From the NCBI GenBank assembly GCA_030715135.1, contig JAUYVH010000002.1, forward strand, positions 496,001 through 560,000: a stretch of 64,000 nucleotides of DNA, written 5' to 3'. Under the pieces are notes generated by a model. That model was given only the letters and a program-made list of their open reading frames with translations, had not been told where the DNA came from and did no database searches. Origin of the DNA: Keguizhuia sedimenti (lineage in GTDB: Bacteria > Pseudomonadota > Gammaproteobacteria > Burkholderiales > Burkholderiaceae_D). The translations under genes were made by a program, and so were the position numbers. How positions within the stretch are numbered: the first letter of the stretch is position 1; the number at the start of each line of letters is the position of its first letter. Positions 51,190-58,859 of this stretch are shown piece by piece.

Positions 51190-51561
51190 TCATGCTCGAT
51201 GCACCGACATGACTTCCTTGTCCAGCAAATCGCGGTAGAGCGCTGCATCCCGCGTTGCCAGATGCAGCACCATTTTCGGTGCCTGGGCTTTTACGAGCCG
51301 GTTGATGACAACACCGATGACGACCATTGCGCCGCCAAAAAAGCGTGCGCCGTAGAACGCCAATGCCAGGCCGAGAATGATCAGGATCAGGGCGACGGGA
51401 ACGAGATTCAGCCGGTCCTTCATGTACTTTTGTGCAAGCTTGGGATTGACAATGACGCGGAAACGGCCAAACGGCAATCCGTTCTTAAATTCATTAAACG
51501 GGATGAATTCAACCGGCTGCAATTCTTCGGTGGTACTGGTTTCGCTCATTTCACTGCTCAT
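51190..51561 (-). CDS. Small membrane protein, hypothetical
   Basis: 123 residues. A hydrophilic N-terminus (about 40 residues, with FNEFKNGLPFGRFRVIVNPKLAQKYM), then two hydrophobic helices (about 52-67 and 73-90), then a C-terminal cytoplasmic part ending VMSVHRA. I do not recognise the family. The start has two close Met choices (51561, 51549). The neighbouring AsmA gene is 126 bp downstream on the same strand, and it may be co-transcribed. Confidence 0.7.
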   Translation of the reverse strand: MSSEMSETSTTEELQPVEFIPFNEFKNGLPFGRFRVIVNPKLAQKYMKDRLNLVPVALILIILGLALAFYGARFFGGAMVVIGVVINRLVKAQAPKMVLHLATRDAALYRDLLDKEVMSVHRA

Positions 51562-51687
51562 TTAACCTGGTATGAAAGAACCGCATTATAAACCGGGCGA
51601 TTGCACTCTCTGGCAAACAAAATGCCACGGATGTTCAAACAGGCGCCGGGTGCCGGATAACAACTGCCCCGGCGCTGCCTGAATCCG

Positions 51688-54069
51688 TCATTTTCCGAAC
51701 AGTCCCTTCAACAGCTGCTCCTGAACTTTTCCCTTTTGCTTGTCGAGCTCTTTCTGTGCCTTGGCTTTCACTTCATCCTTTTTTTCATCGATTTTTTGCT
51801 TGGCAAGTTCAGTCGCCATGCCCTGGAAATCGATTTTCCAGCCGATTGCCGAGAACGGACCGCTCAACCTGACGGGGATGGTAACGCCTTTCAGCGCTTG
51901 CAGTTCAGGGCCGCCCTGCCCCTGCAGGGTAGAGACAACCGTCGTTTTGGCCAGGTAGTCCAGCCGGTCTGCTCCGAGATCGATCGTGCCGGCTCCGCCG
52001 ACACGGATCAGGGGCGACTTTATGGCAAGGTCGTCATTATGCGCAACGCCATTGACTACACGGAAACTGCCGCTCATCTCGCTGAAATCGGTCTTTTCAT
52101 TGGCAGAACCGGTGCCGGTCTGCGACGGCTCATTTCCCTTGATCGCTCCTATCCTGGCCTTGGCATTGCGTACCGTCTGCGCCACATTTACGCCGCGGAT
52201 CGCACCGTCGCGCAAGGCCAGCTTCATGGTTCCGTTGAGGTTTTTCTTCCACTGGGTAAGGCCGCCTCCCTCTGTCGTCACGTTCAGATCGACATTTCCC
52301 CGCCCTTCGAGCGGATCCTTGCCGATTGCATCCTTTAACAAAGGACCGACATTGACGCCGGCAAGTGTCTGACGCAGGGAAATCCGGGGAGCCTTGGTCG
52401 CTGTCGCCGACACTGCTCCCGAAGTGCTGCCGCCGTACAGATTTGCCGACAGCGGATTGACATTGATATTGCCGCCGCCCGCTTTCAGGTCCATGCGCAG
52501 GTTCGATGTCTTGATGTTATTGACCGTCAATGCGCCGATACGCAAGCTGCCGTTTGCCTGCAGATCACGCAAGCCCGATAAATCCAGCGGCGCGGCGTCG
52601 GCTTGCTCGGGTGTTTTTTCCGGGGCGCCGCCTGACTGTGCGTCGGCCGACCTGGACTTGTAGCGATCTGCATTCAGGCGGTCGATGGCAATGTCGAACG
52701 TATAGGCCATCGGAGAAAAATTCGTGGCACCAAGCTTGGCGTCAAACGTGCTTTCGTCGAGCTTGCCCTTGAGCGTCAACGAAGCATTCTTCTTACCCAG
52801 ATCGGCATGGGCTTTGCCGCCTGCGTTCAATTTCATGGCGCCGCCACCGGGATTGGGCAGGCTTAGATCCGCGTTGAGCGACGATGCTTCAATGATCTGG
52901 CTGTTCAGATCGACCACGAGCGGAGTGGTCATGGCGCCGTCAATCACGGTCGCGCCTTTCTTGCCGGATAGCGCAAGTTTCAGCTGCGGCGAGGAAAACA
53001 GCATTTTGTCGATATTTCCGGAGAAAGTGCCGGTCAGCTTTGCTTTTGCATCAAGCTCGCCTTCCTTCACGGTCGCGTCGAGGGTCAGGGCCGGCAACTT
53101 GAATGCTTGCGGCGAGCCTTCAAACGAAGGAGCGGAAAATTCTGCATCCACGGTCCGAGCTCCCTCGATCAGCTTTACCTGTCCGCTGATCTTGTCGCCG
53201 GAGGCGCCTTTGTCGGTCATGGCCAGTTTCGGCGCATTGAACTTGATGTCGAACTGCTGTGCCGCACGCTTTCCGCTCAAGGCAAGTTTGACGCCATCCA
53301 GGGCGAAGCGCTTTTCGGCTGCTGCGATGTCGGCATCGCCGGCAAGTGTCAGCACCAGGTCGGAAAATCCGGCCAGCATGCCCTTGATGCTTGCATCGGT
53401 ATTCTTGATTGCATATTGCTTTTTGCCGAGATCGAAACTCACGCCGCTTTTCCATGCAATATCTGCATCCATCGCCGGACTGTTCGATTTCACATGCGCA
53501 TTCAAGGAAACCTTGCTGTCAGCCTTGTCAGCGATCTTGCCGGTTTCCAGATCCAGTTTGCTTATTTCCAGTCGCTGCTTTTTCTGCAGGTCTTCATACA
53601 ACAGGCGTGAATCGGTGATGCTCACCCCGTCGATATCGAATGCGACTTGGCCGTCTTGGTCGTCCTGCTCCTTGGAAAGCAGGTCGTCAAAGTTGGTACT
53701 GCCGTCCTTGAAGCGCTTGATGTGCACATTCAGGCCGTCGATCTTGACATGGTCGACCACCAGCGTCTTGGACAGCAGCGGAATCAGGGCCAGCGAAACT
53801 TTGGCGCTGTTAACCGAAGCGAATTCGGCCTTGCCTTGATGCTCCGAAATACTCACCTTCCCGAGATCGGCGCCGATTTTAGGAAAGAAGGTCAGCTTGA
53901 TTTCACCAGGGATTGTCAGGGTGCGCTGCTTTTTTTCCTGCACGGTCTTGATGATGTAAGGCTTGTAGTCGTTCGGGTCAAATGTTGCTGCGATGATGAC
54001 ACCAGCTACGATTACGATTCCGAGCAATCCCAGCAGGCCGAATACAAGATACTTCACTGATTTGGGCAT
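51688..54069 (-). CDS. AsmA family protein
   Basis: 793 residues. An N-terminal helix (about 5-30) anchors it in the inner membrane, followed by the AsmA N-terminal segment FDPNDYKPYIIKTVQEKKQRTLTIPGEIKLTFFPKIGADLGKVSIS. The long periplasmic part is rich in beta strand and Gly/Asn, and the C-terminal AsmA_2 region includes DGAIRGVNVAQTVRNAKARIGAIKG and VPVRLSGPFSAIGWKIDFQGM. The tail is a Lys/Glu/Gln-rich helix. AsmA-type proteins are thought to transfer phospholipids between membranes; the assignment to that exact role is inference. Confidence 0.88.
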   Translation of the reverse strand: MPKSVKYLVFGLLGLLGIVIVAGVIIAATFDPNDYKPYIIKTVQEKKQRTLTIPGEIKLTFFPKIGADLGKVSISEHQGKAEFASVNSAKVSLALIPLLSKTLVVDHVKIDGLNVHIKRFKDGSTNFDDLLSKEQDDQDGQVAFDIDGVSITDSRLLYEDLQKKQRLEISKLDLETGKIADKADSKVSLNAHVKSNSPAMDADIAWKSGVSFDLGKKQYAIKNTDASIKGMLAGFSDLVLTLAGDADIAAAEKRFALDGVKLALSGKRAAQQFDIKFNAPKLAMTDKGASGDKISGQVKLIEGARTVDAEFSAPSFEGSPQAFKLPALTLDATVKEGELDAKAKLTGTFSGNIDKMLFSSPQLKLALSGKKGATVIDGAMTTPLVVDLNSQIIEASSLNADLSLPNPGGGAMKLNAGGKAHADLGKKNASLTLKGKLDESTFDAKLGATNFSPMAYTFDIAIDRLNADRYKSRSADAQSGGAPEKTPEQADAAPLDLSGLRDLQANGSLRIGALTVNNIKTSNLRMDLKAGGGNINVNPLSANLYGGSTSGAVSATATKAPRISLRQTLAGVNVGPLLKDAIGKDPLEGRGNVDLNVTTEGGGLTQWKKNLNGTMKLALRDGAIRGVNVAQTVRNAKARIGAIKGNEPSQTGTGSANEKTDFSEMSGSFRVVNGVAHNDDLAIKSPLIRVGGAGTIDLGADRLDYLAKTTVVSTLQGQGGPELQALKGVTIPVRLSGPFSAIGWKIDFQGMATELAKQKIDEKKDEVKAKAQKELDKQKGKVQEQLLKGLFGK

Positions 54070-54323
54070 ATTTTTATCCGCAGTGGCTGTTTTCTGAAGT
54101 GGTGCGCAAGAAGCAAAGACGCAAAACCGGCTTTATACAAATTTATTGGCAACGCCTGAAAACCGGTTCCAGACTGACCGCATCACCTTGCTGACAGTGA
54201 TGCGTTCCTATTATTACAAAAATGAAACCTTGCGGAAACAATTGGAAGTTGTAAGAAATTGTTTGTTGCAACGAACGATAACGATATTGCAACTAGCTCG
54301 ACCGGAGTTCCTCCGCATATAGC

Positions 54324-54761
54324 TTAAAAATCCCCGGGCGCCACCTGTGCGCAGACAAGGCCTTGACTGCGCCACATTGCCACAACCTTATCGCGATCAT
54401 CAAATACCATGAGCACCCGCTCCTTGGGAATCAGACCTTTTGTCAGCCAACCGCGCTTCAGGACATGGTCAGCAGTCAGGTCACCGAAGCCGCGCATGAT
54501 CAGGTGGTCATGCGGAACGGAAAATTTTTTCAGCCATTCGACGGTTTCTTTTTTCACTTCGTCCGAGCGACCGCTCACGATCCAGATTTGATATCCCTGC
54601 TTATGCAAACCGCGCAGAACTTCAATAATCGGTTCGTTCGGCATGTCATCCGTGCACGCCGCAAAAAACTTCCTCCAGTTTTTCTTCCCTTCCAAGAAGT
54701 GCAGACGGTGTTCAATCAGCGCAATCGTGCCGTCAAGATCGAATACGACGATGTTTTTCAT
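54324..54761 (-). CDS. Polynucleotide-kinase 3'-phosphatase-like HAD protein
   Basis: 145 residues. Motif I VVFDLDGTIALIEHRLHFL, motif II IVSGRSDEV, and VLMVFDDRDKVVAMWRSQGL (motif IV) with a GLVCAQVAPGDF ending are close to the phosphatase domain of T4 polynucleotide kinase and its stand-alone bacterial homologues. Normal RNA-repair ligase is not in the window. AGGAAAA precedes the ATG. Confidence 0.85.
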   Translation of the reverse strand: MKNIVVFDLDGTIALIEHRLHFLEGKKNWRKFFAACTDDMPNEPIIEVLRGLHKQGYQIWIVSGRSDEVKKETVEWLKKFSVPHDHLIMRGFGDLTADHVLKRGWLTKGLIPKERVLMVFDDRDKVVAMWRSQGLVCAQVAPGDF

Positions 54762-55044
54762 GTTTTTTCCTGCGTTGTTAGACGTTATTGTCAGGCTGTG
54801 TCGATTGGATGTGAACGAAGAAATATTGTTGCATGCGATTCCATGGAATCACTCGGCACGAACAGGGCTTACCAAGCGGAAGAAGCAGGCACAAATCCTT
54901 AACTTTGTGGAACTTGCTTCCCGCCTGTCCATCAACTTATTCATGTAAGGCAGCGCTTCGTGTTTCGCAACTCGCTTTACTCGGAACCGCTTCCGGTACG
55001 GCGCGCAAAAACCAGACCCCTCAATCTTATAGAAGGAGAACAGG

Positions 55045-55491
55045 ATGCAATTGATTAATGAAATCATGACGCGCGACGTCATGACGGTTTCACCTCAGGA
55101 AACCATTCGACGGGCCGCGCAAATGATGGATGAATTGAATGTCGGTGCAGTGCCGGTGTGCGACGGACAGAAATTGGTCGGAATGATTACGGATCGGGAT
55201 ATTACGGTGCGGGCAATCGCCGCGGGATGTGCGCCGGACAGTACCTATGTCGGCGATATCATGTCAAGCGATGTACGCTGGTGCTACGACGATCAACCCG
55301 TAGACGAGGTGATGGAACAGATGCAGGATGTGCAGATCAGGCGCATACCGGTGATGGATCACAACACGCAGAATATGATAGGCATCGTTTCCCTCGGTGA
55401 CCTGGCGACCAAGCATTCGGCGGAAGTGGATCGCACGCTGGAAAAAATTTCTTCACCATCCGAACCGGATCGCCCGCAACTAAATTCCTGA
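55045..55491 (+). CDS. CBS-domain protein
   Basis: 148 residues made of two CBS repeats: INEIMTRDVMTVSPQETIRRAAQMMDELNVGAVPVCDGQKLVGMITDRDI and the second, VGDIMSSDVRWCYDDQPVDEVMEQMQDVQIRRIPVMDH..MIGIVSLGDLA. This stand-alone form may bind adenine nucleotides and act as an energy or stress sensor. AGAAGGAGAA precedes the ATG, an excellent ribosome-binding site. Followed by its own terminator. Confidence 0.92.
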   Translation: MQLINEIMTRDVMTVSPQETIRRAAQMMDELNVGAVPVCDGQKLVGMITDRDITVRAIAAGCAPDSTYVGDIMSSDVRWCYDDQPVDEVMEQMQDVQIRRIPVMDHNTQNMIGIVSLGDLATKHSAEVDRTLEKISSPSEPDRPQLNS

Positions 55492-55552
55492 ACGGCTGTC
55501 ATACTCAACACTCATTTCTGAGTGAAATAGGAAGAATATCGTATTCTTCTCA

Positions 55553-55587
55553 AAAAAGGGGTTCGCTGAAAATGCCAACCCCTTTTT
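55553..55587 (+). terminator. Terminator after the CBS-domain gene
   Basis: Stem AAAAAGGGGTT with AACCCCTTTTT, 11 bp, 13-nt loop, ending in five T, 61 bp after the stop. It also separates this gene from the copper island. Confidence 0.88.
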
Positions 55588-55773
55588 CTTTGGAAAGAAA
55601 AAACAACGTTTGCTGGTTGACCGCTTATCAGCCGTTCGCTTCAAACCGGTGCGTTAAAAAGCATAGGCATCGCGCAAGCAAGGCAAGGCCAAAACGATTC
55701 AACAGGCTGATATTTCGTGTACACCGTTCGGCAAACAGACCATACCGGACTTGCTTGCCTGAACATGCTTTCT

Positions 55774-55980
55774 TTAAAGTGCATTACCGGCCACGACCGG
55801 ATAACCCGCTTCGGAAATTGCGTTCTTGACTGCATCCAGGCCGGCAGACGATTCGACCTTAACCGTTTTGTTTGCCAAATCCACATTTACCGTTGCGGCA
55901 CGGTCGACTTCCTGAACTGCGTTGGTAACCGATTTGACGCAATGTCCGCAGCTCATCCCTTCAACTTTCAATTCATACAT
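55774..55980 (-). CDS. copZ: CopZ-type copper chaperone
   Basis: 68-residue heavy-metal-associated (HMA) domain with the Cu(I) motif MSCGHC (Cys11, Cys14) after MYELKVEG. Ferredoxin-like fold, cytosolic; it would hand Cu(I) to the CopA ATPase or to CueR/Csp. A strong AGGAGG lies before the ATG, and 30-60 bp upstream lies a CueR-type promoter, so expression should be copper-induced. The last gene of the island on this strand. Confidence 0.93.
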   Translation of the reverse strand: MYELKVEGMSCGHCVKSVTNAVQEVDRAATVNVDLANKTVKVESSAGLDAVKNAISEAGYPVVAGNAL

Positions 55981-56009
55981 AGCATATCCTCCTGACTGAA
56001 TGAAAGTTC

Positions 56010-56040
56010 ACTATAAGGCTTCCCATCGTGGCAAGGGCAA
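56010..56040 (-). promoter_or_regulatory. CueR-type promoter of copZ
   Basis: Minus strand: -35 TTGCCC (56035-56040), an unusually long 19-bp spacer, -10 TATAGT (56010-56015). The spacer holds the dyad CCTTGC-N7-GGAAGC, matching the E. coli copA operator CCTTCC-N7-GGAAGG in position and spacing. A 19-bp spacer is the mark of MerR-family activators. The cueR gene lies 6.7 kb away. Confidence 0.85.
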
Positions 56041-56086
56041 GAATTTTCTCAGAATATATTAACAAGCAAGGGACTCCGATACATGT

Positions 56087-56488
56087 TTAGTGCATGCCCG
56101 TGCGCATGGATGCCATAGCGCGGCAGGACTGCGCGCACCGTCGGCAAATGTCGGCACATTGCTGCATGGTGTTTGAATGCTGACCCTGCTGGGCGGATGC
56201 AGTCCTGGTACAGATATCCGCGCACTGCTCGCAAATTTTTGCACATAATTCGCAAGTGTCGAAATGCATCGGGGATTCGCGGCTCATCAGCTTGGCGTCC
56301 AACATGCAGATATCCGCACAGTCCCGGCAGGAAGAAATGCATTCCGCCATGCCCTGCATATCCATGCGAACGCATTCTGCAAAACAGGTTTCGCATGCTT
56401 GCGCGCAATCCAGGCAATTCCGGATGCATTCCTGCAGATGCTGTTGCATTTGAGGATTGGTCGATGTGCCCTGCATTTGTAATGTCAT
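56087..56488 (-). CDS. Cysteine-rich four-helix copper storage protein, Csp3-like
   Basis: 133 residues, no signal peptide, hence cytosolic. I count 19 cysteines spaced as CxxxC/CxxC along helices (positions 21, 25, 28, 32, 35, 39, 50, 54, 57, 61, 79, 82, 86, 89, 93, 111, 115, 118, 122). This matches Csp3 (tetrameric four-helix bundles that store about 20 Cu(I) per subunit in Methylosinus and Bacillus) and DUF326-type proteins. AGGAGAC precedes the ATG. Its place beside copZ and CueR suggests copper buffering in the cytosol. Metal content is inference. Confidence 0.88.
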   Translation of the reverse strand: MTLQMQGTSTNPQMQQHLQECIRNCLDCAQACETCFAECVRMDMQGMAECISSCRDCADICMLDAKLMSRESPMHFDTCELCAKICEQCADICTRTASAQQGQHSNTMQQCADICRRCAQSCRAMASMRTGMH

Positions 56489-56566
56489 GATCTGTCTCCT
56501 GTAGATTGAAGTTAAAGATCCTGCTTGCTGGAATGGGTCCCGGCAAGCCTGGACTGATATCCCGTT

Positions 56567-57202
56567 TTAGGATTTTGAATTTCCTTCCTTCCAGGACTTT
56601 TTCATTTTTGCCATTTCCGACTTTTCCTGGTTCTGTTTTTCGACTATCTGTTTTGCGAATTCTTTAACTTCCTGATGTTCCGCTTTGGAAATCGCCTGCT
56701 GCGCCATTCGGATACCGTTGGTGTGGTGCCTGCTCATCATGTCGATAAACATGAGATCGAATTTTTCGTCCTTGGCGGCTCGCAGCTTATCCATGTTCTT
56801 ATCGTGGTTCTGCACGGATTCCCTCATTCCGCGCATGCGGCTGTTCGTAGCGTCACCCTTCCCTGCATACCACTGCTCCTTCATTTGCTGAAGTTGCTTA
56901 ATGTCCTTCTGCTCATCGTCTATCATTTTTTGCGCTATTTGCTTCAGTTCATCATGTGCCGCATGGTCTTTCACGAGTTCTGCCATCTGTATGCCGCGCG
57001 CGTGATGCATGCTCATGGTATCCAGGAACTGGTGATCAAACGCCTGTCGTTCCGCACCAGTCTTTCCATCTTTCATTCCGCTTGGCGGACCGGATTGCAT
57101 GTCTCCTCTTTGCTGCATTCCTGGAGAGCCGGATTGTGCATGCGCAATAGTGCAAAAAATCAAGGAAGTAAAGGCTGCAAGTATGTACTTTGAGAAATGC
57201 AT
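56567..57202 (-). CDS. Double DUF305 periplasmic protein
   Basis: 211 residues from the ATG at 57202, which follows a good AGGAG; an upstream ATG would add 7 residues. Signal peptide ending AHA (about 22). Two DUF305 ferritin-like modules in tandem: DHQFLDTMSMHHARGIQMAEL (about 60-115) and DLMFIDMMSRHHTNGIRMAQQ (about 145-195), each with an MxxHH-like core. His/Met-rich; DUF305 proteins are linked to metal stress. Lies inside the copper island between csp and cusF-like genes. Binding of copper is inference. Confidence 0.8.
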   Translation of the reverse strand: MHFSKYILAAFTSLIFCTIAHAQSGSPGMQQRGDMQSGPPSGMKDGKTGAERQAFDHQFLDTMSMHHARGIQMAELVKDHAAHDELKQIAQKMIDDEQKDIKQLQQMKEQWYAGKGDATNSRMRGMRESVQNHDKNMDKLRAAKDEKFDLMFIDMMSRHHTNGIRMAQQAISKAEHQEVKEFAKQIVEKQNQEKSEMAKMKKSWKEGNSKS

Positions 57203-57388
57203 GGCCAGCTCCTCAATGGACAACTACGATAGGTAATAGATATATCGACAAGATAGAGTCGGAGCGACAGGAAATGTTCTCTGTCTAAGCGAAAACGACT
57301 CTTTTAAAACAAGGATTAGCGCCGGTACGTCGCTTCTATGAGCAAGCTGAAAATCTTTGATGAAAGAATTGAGTCTGTGCGGAGGACC

Positions 57389-57421
57389 TTGCAGTGCTGA
57401 GCTATATTTTCAGCACTGCAA
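57389..57421. repeat. 12-bp perfect inverted repeat between DUF305 and cusF-like genes
   Basis: TTGCAGTGCTGA and its exact complement with a 9-nt loop, 51 bp after the cusF-like stop. There is no T-run; it may end the upstream operon or mark an operator for the DUF305 gene. Confidence 0.5.
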
Positions 57422-57471
57422 AGTGCCTATGGTTTGAAGGATAATATTGCGTTGAAGGATATTTCCGGCAG

Positions 57472-57819
57472 TTACTGGGCTGGAGTCAACTGCATGACCG
57501 TGAGCTTGCCGTCAACTTTCTCGGCAACAAAATTGATTCTGTCACCCTGCTTCACTTGCTCCAGCAGCGCTTTATCCTTTACGCGAAATACCATGGTCAT
57601 TGGCGGCATATCAAGGTTTTTCAACTCGCCATGCCTGATGGTGATCTTGCCGTTTTCCTTGTCGACCTTTTTCACTTCCCCTTCGGACATGCCGGCTGCC
57701 ACGCTCGCACTACTCGCCTGAGCGCTTGCTGCCACATGATGTGCTTCATCTGCGCTCACAAATGGCGTTGCCGATGCCAGAAGCGATCCTGCCAATACCA
57801 GCTTGAATAGTGATTTCAT
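57472..57819 (-). CDS. cusF: CusF-like periplasmic Cu(I) chaperone
   Basis: 115 residues. Signal peptide to about residue 23, then the CusF OB-fold: EGEVKKVDKENGKITIRHGELKNLDMPPMTMVFRV. Metal ligands His63, Met74 and Met76 align with CusF H36, M47 and M49 of E. coli. The capping Trp44 corresponds to Met71. It sits first upstream of DUF305 in a run of copper genes, but no CusB or CusA (RND pump) is present, so it may feed the multicopper oxidase or the outer-membrane protein instead. 15 bp from the DUF411 gene. Confidence 0.85.
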   Translation of the reverse strand: MKSLFKLVLAGSLLASATPFVSADEAHHVAASAQASSASVAAGMSEGEVKKVDKENGKITIRHGELKNLDMPPMTMVFRVKDKALLEQVKQGDRINFVAEKVDGKLTVMQLTPAQ

Positions 57820-57834
57820 GGAAACGCCCTTTCT

Positions 57835-58284
57835 CTATTTGCCCGAATAATGACGATAAGTCGAATGACGGCCATCGTTCTGAATCAGCAATACGTCGTA
57901 TGCATCCTTGCGTGGACCTTCCATGCCGGGCGAGCCCATCGGCATTGCCGGCACGGCCAAGCCCTTTGCCTTGGGTTTTTCCGCCAGCAGGCGCTTGATC
58001 TCGCTTGCCGGCACATGCCCCTCCAGGGCATAACCGCCGACCTTGGCGCTGTGGCAGGAGCCCAGCTCTTTCGGGATGCCGAATTTTTCACGATAGTCGG
58101 AGGGGTTTTCCACATCCGTCGCCTTGACCGTGAAGCCATTGTCTTCAAGATGCTTTACCCATTCGTGGCAGCATCCGCAGTATTCACTTTTATAGACTTC
58201 CACGACGGGACCTGCCGCGGCGGCGATGAACGGCATGCCGAGCGCGCCGATCAAAACAGTCTTTGCAAATATCGAGTGTTTCAT
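57835..58284 (-). CDS. DUF411 metal-binding periplasmic protein
   Basis: 149 residues. Signal peptide to about 24, then the DUF411 signature EVYKSEYCGCCHEWVKHLEDNGFTV (Cys36, Cys38, Cys39) and VPASEIKRLLAEKPKAKGLAVPAMPMGSPGME. Such proteins commonly accompany cop/cus genes and probably bind copper through Cys/Met. Co-directional with its neighbours at 15 and 23 bp. Confidence 0.87.
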   Translation of the reverse strand: MKHSIFAKTVLIGALGMPFIAAAAGPVVEVYKSEYCGCCHEWVKHLEDNGFTVKATDVENPSDYREKFGIPKELGSCHSAKVGGYALEGHVPASEIKRLLAEKPKAKGLAVPAMPMGSPGMEGPRKDAYDVLLIQNDGRHSTYRHYSGK

Positions 58285-58307
58285 TGCTTATCCTTCTTTG
58301 TCCTTGG

Positions 58308-58820
58308 TTAGCCTTTTACAACCTTGATTTTTCCGATCATGCCGGCTTCAAAATGGCCTGGGATCAGGCAAGCATAGTAAAACTCCCCTGCCTGGGTGAA
58401 TTGCCAGACCATGGTTTCCTTCTTGCCTGGTGAAACATGCGTCATGTATGGCTCTTCATGCGCCATATTGGGATCTTTCATGATCATTTCGTGGATTTCC
58501 TTCAATCCGTCCATGGTGCCGATCACCATCTCATGCAGCATCTTGCCTTTGTTTTTCACGACGAAGCGGATGGTCTCGCCTTGCTTGACCGTGATCTCCG
58601 ATGGCGTAAAGCGCATGTTGTCGCTCATGTCGATGGCAATCGTGCGGGTCGCTTTCTTTGGATCGCCTTGCTTTCCGAATGGGTGCTCCTCGCTTGAAAT
58701 CGAGGACAATGCATGCACCTTGCCATGCGGATCGCCACCTGCAGATGCAAGCGGAGAAAGCGTGCTGACAGCAAGGGCCAACAATACGGGAGTCAGGATT
58801 TTCGCGGCTTGGTTTTTCAT
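58308..58820 (-). CDS. Cupredoxin-family copper protein
   Basis: 170 residues from the Met at 58820 (an upstream ATG would add 13 unlike residues). Signal peptide to about residue 27. The blue-copper ligands occur as His96 (KMLHEMV), Cys151, His156 and Met161 (YYACLIPGHFEAGM). An insert with many Met/His (EMIMKDPNMAHEEPYMTH) could bind Cu(I). Resembles the periplasmic CopI-type cupredoxins found in copper islands of betaproteobacteria. Precedes the multicopper oxidase in the operon. Confidence 0.87.
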   Translation of the reverse strand: MKNQAAKILTPVLLALAVSTLSPLASAGGDPHGKVHALSSISSEEHPFGKQGDPKKATRTIAIDMSDNMRFTPSEITVKQGETIRFVVKNKGKMLHEMVIGTMDGLKEIHEMIMKDPNMAHEEPYMTHVSPGKKETMVWQFTQAGEFYYACLIPGHFEAGMIGKIKVVKG

Positions 58821-58859
58821 AGAGTTTCCTTCACAGTAGTTTGTCGGTTCGTTGAGCAA

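Noticed and set aside
56049-56546. A 165-residue minus-strand frame overlapping the Csp3-like gene
   Set aside because: It is out of phase with the 19-cysteine protein, which has a ribosome-binding site and strong pattern.
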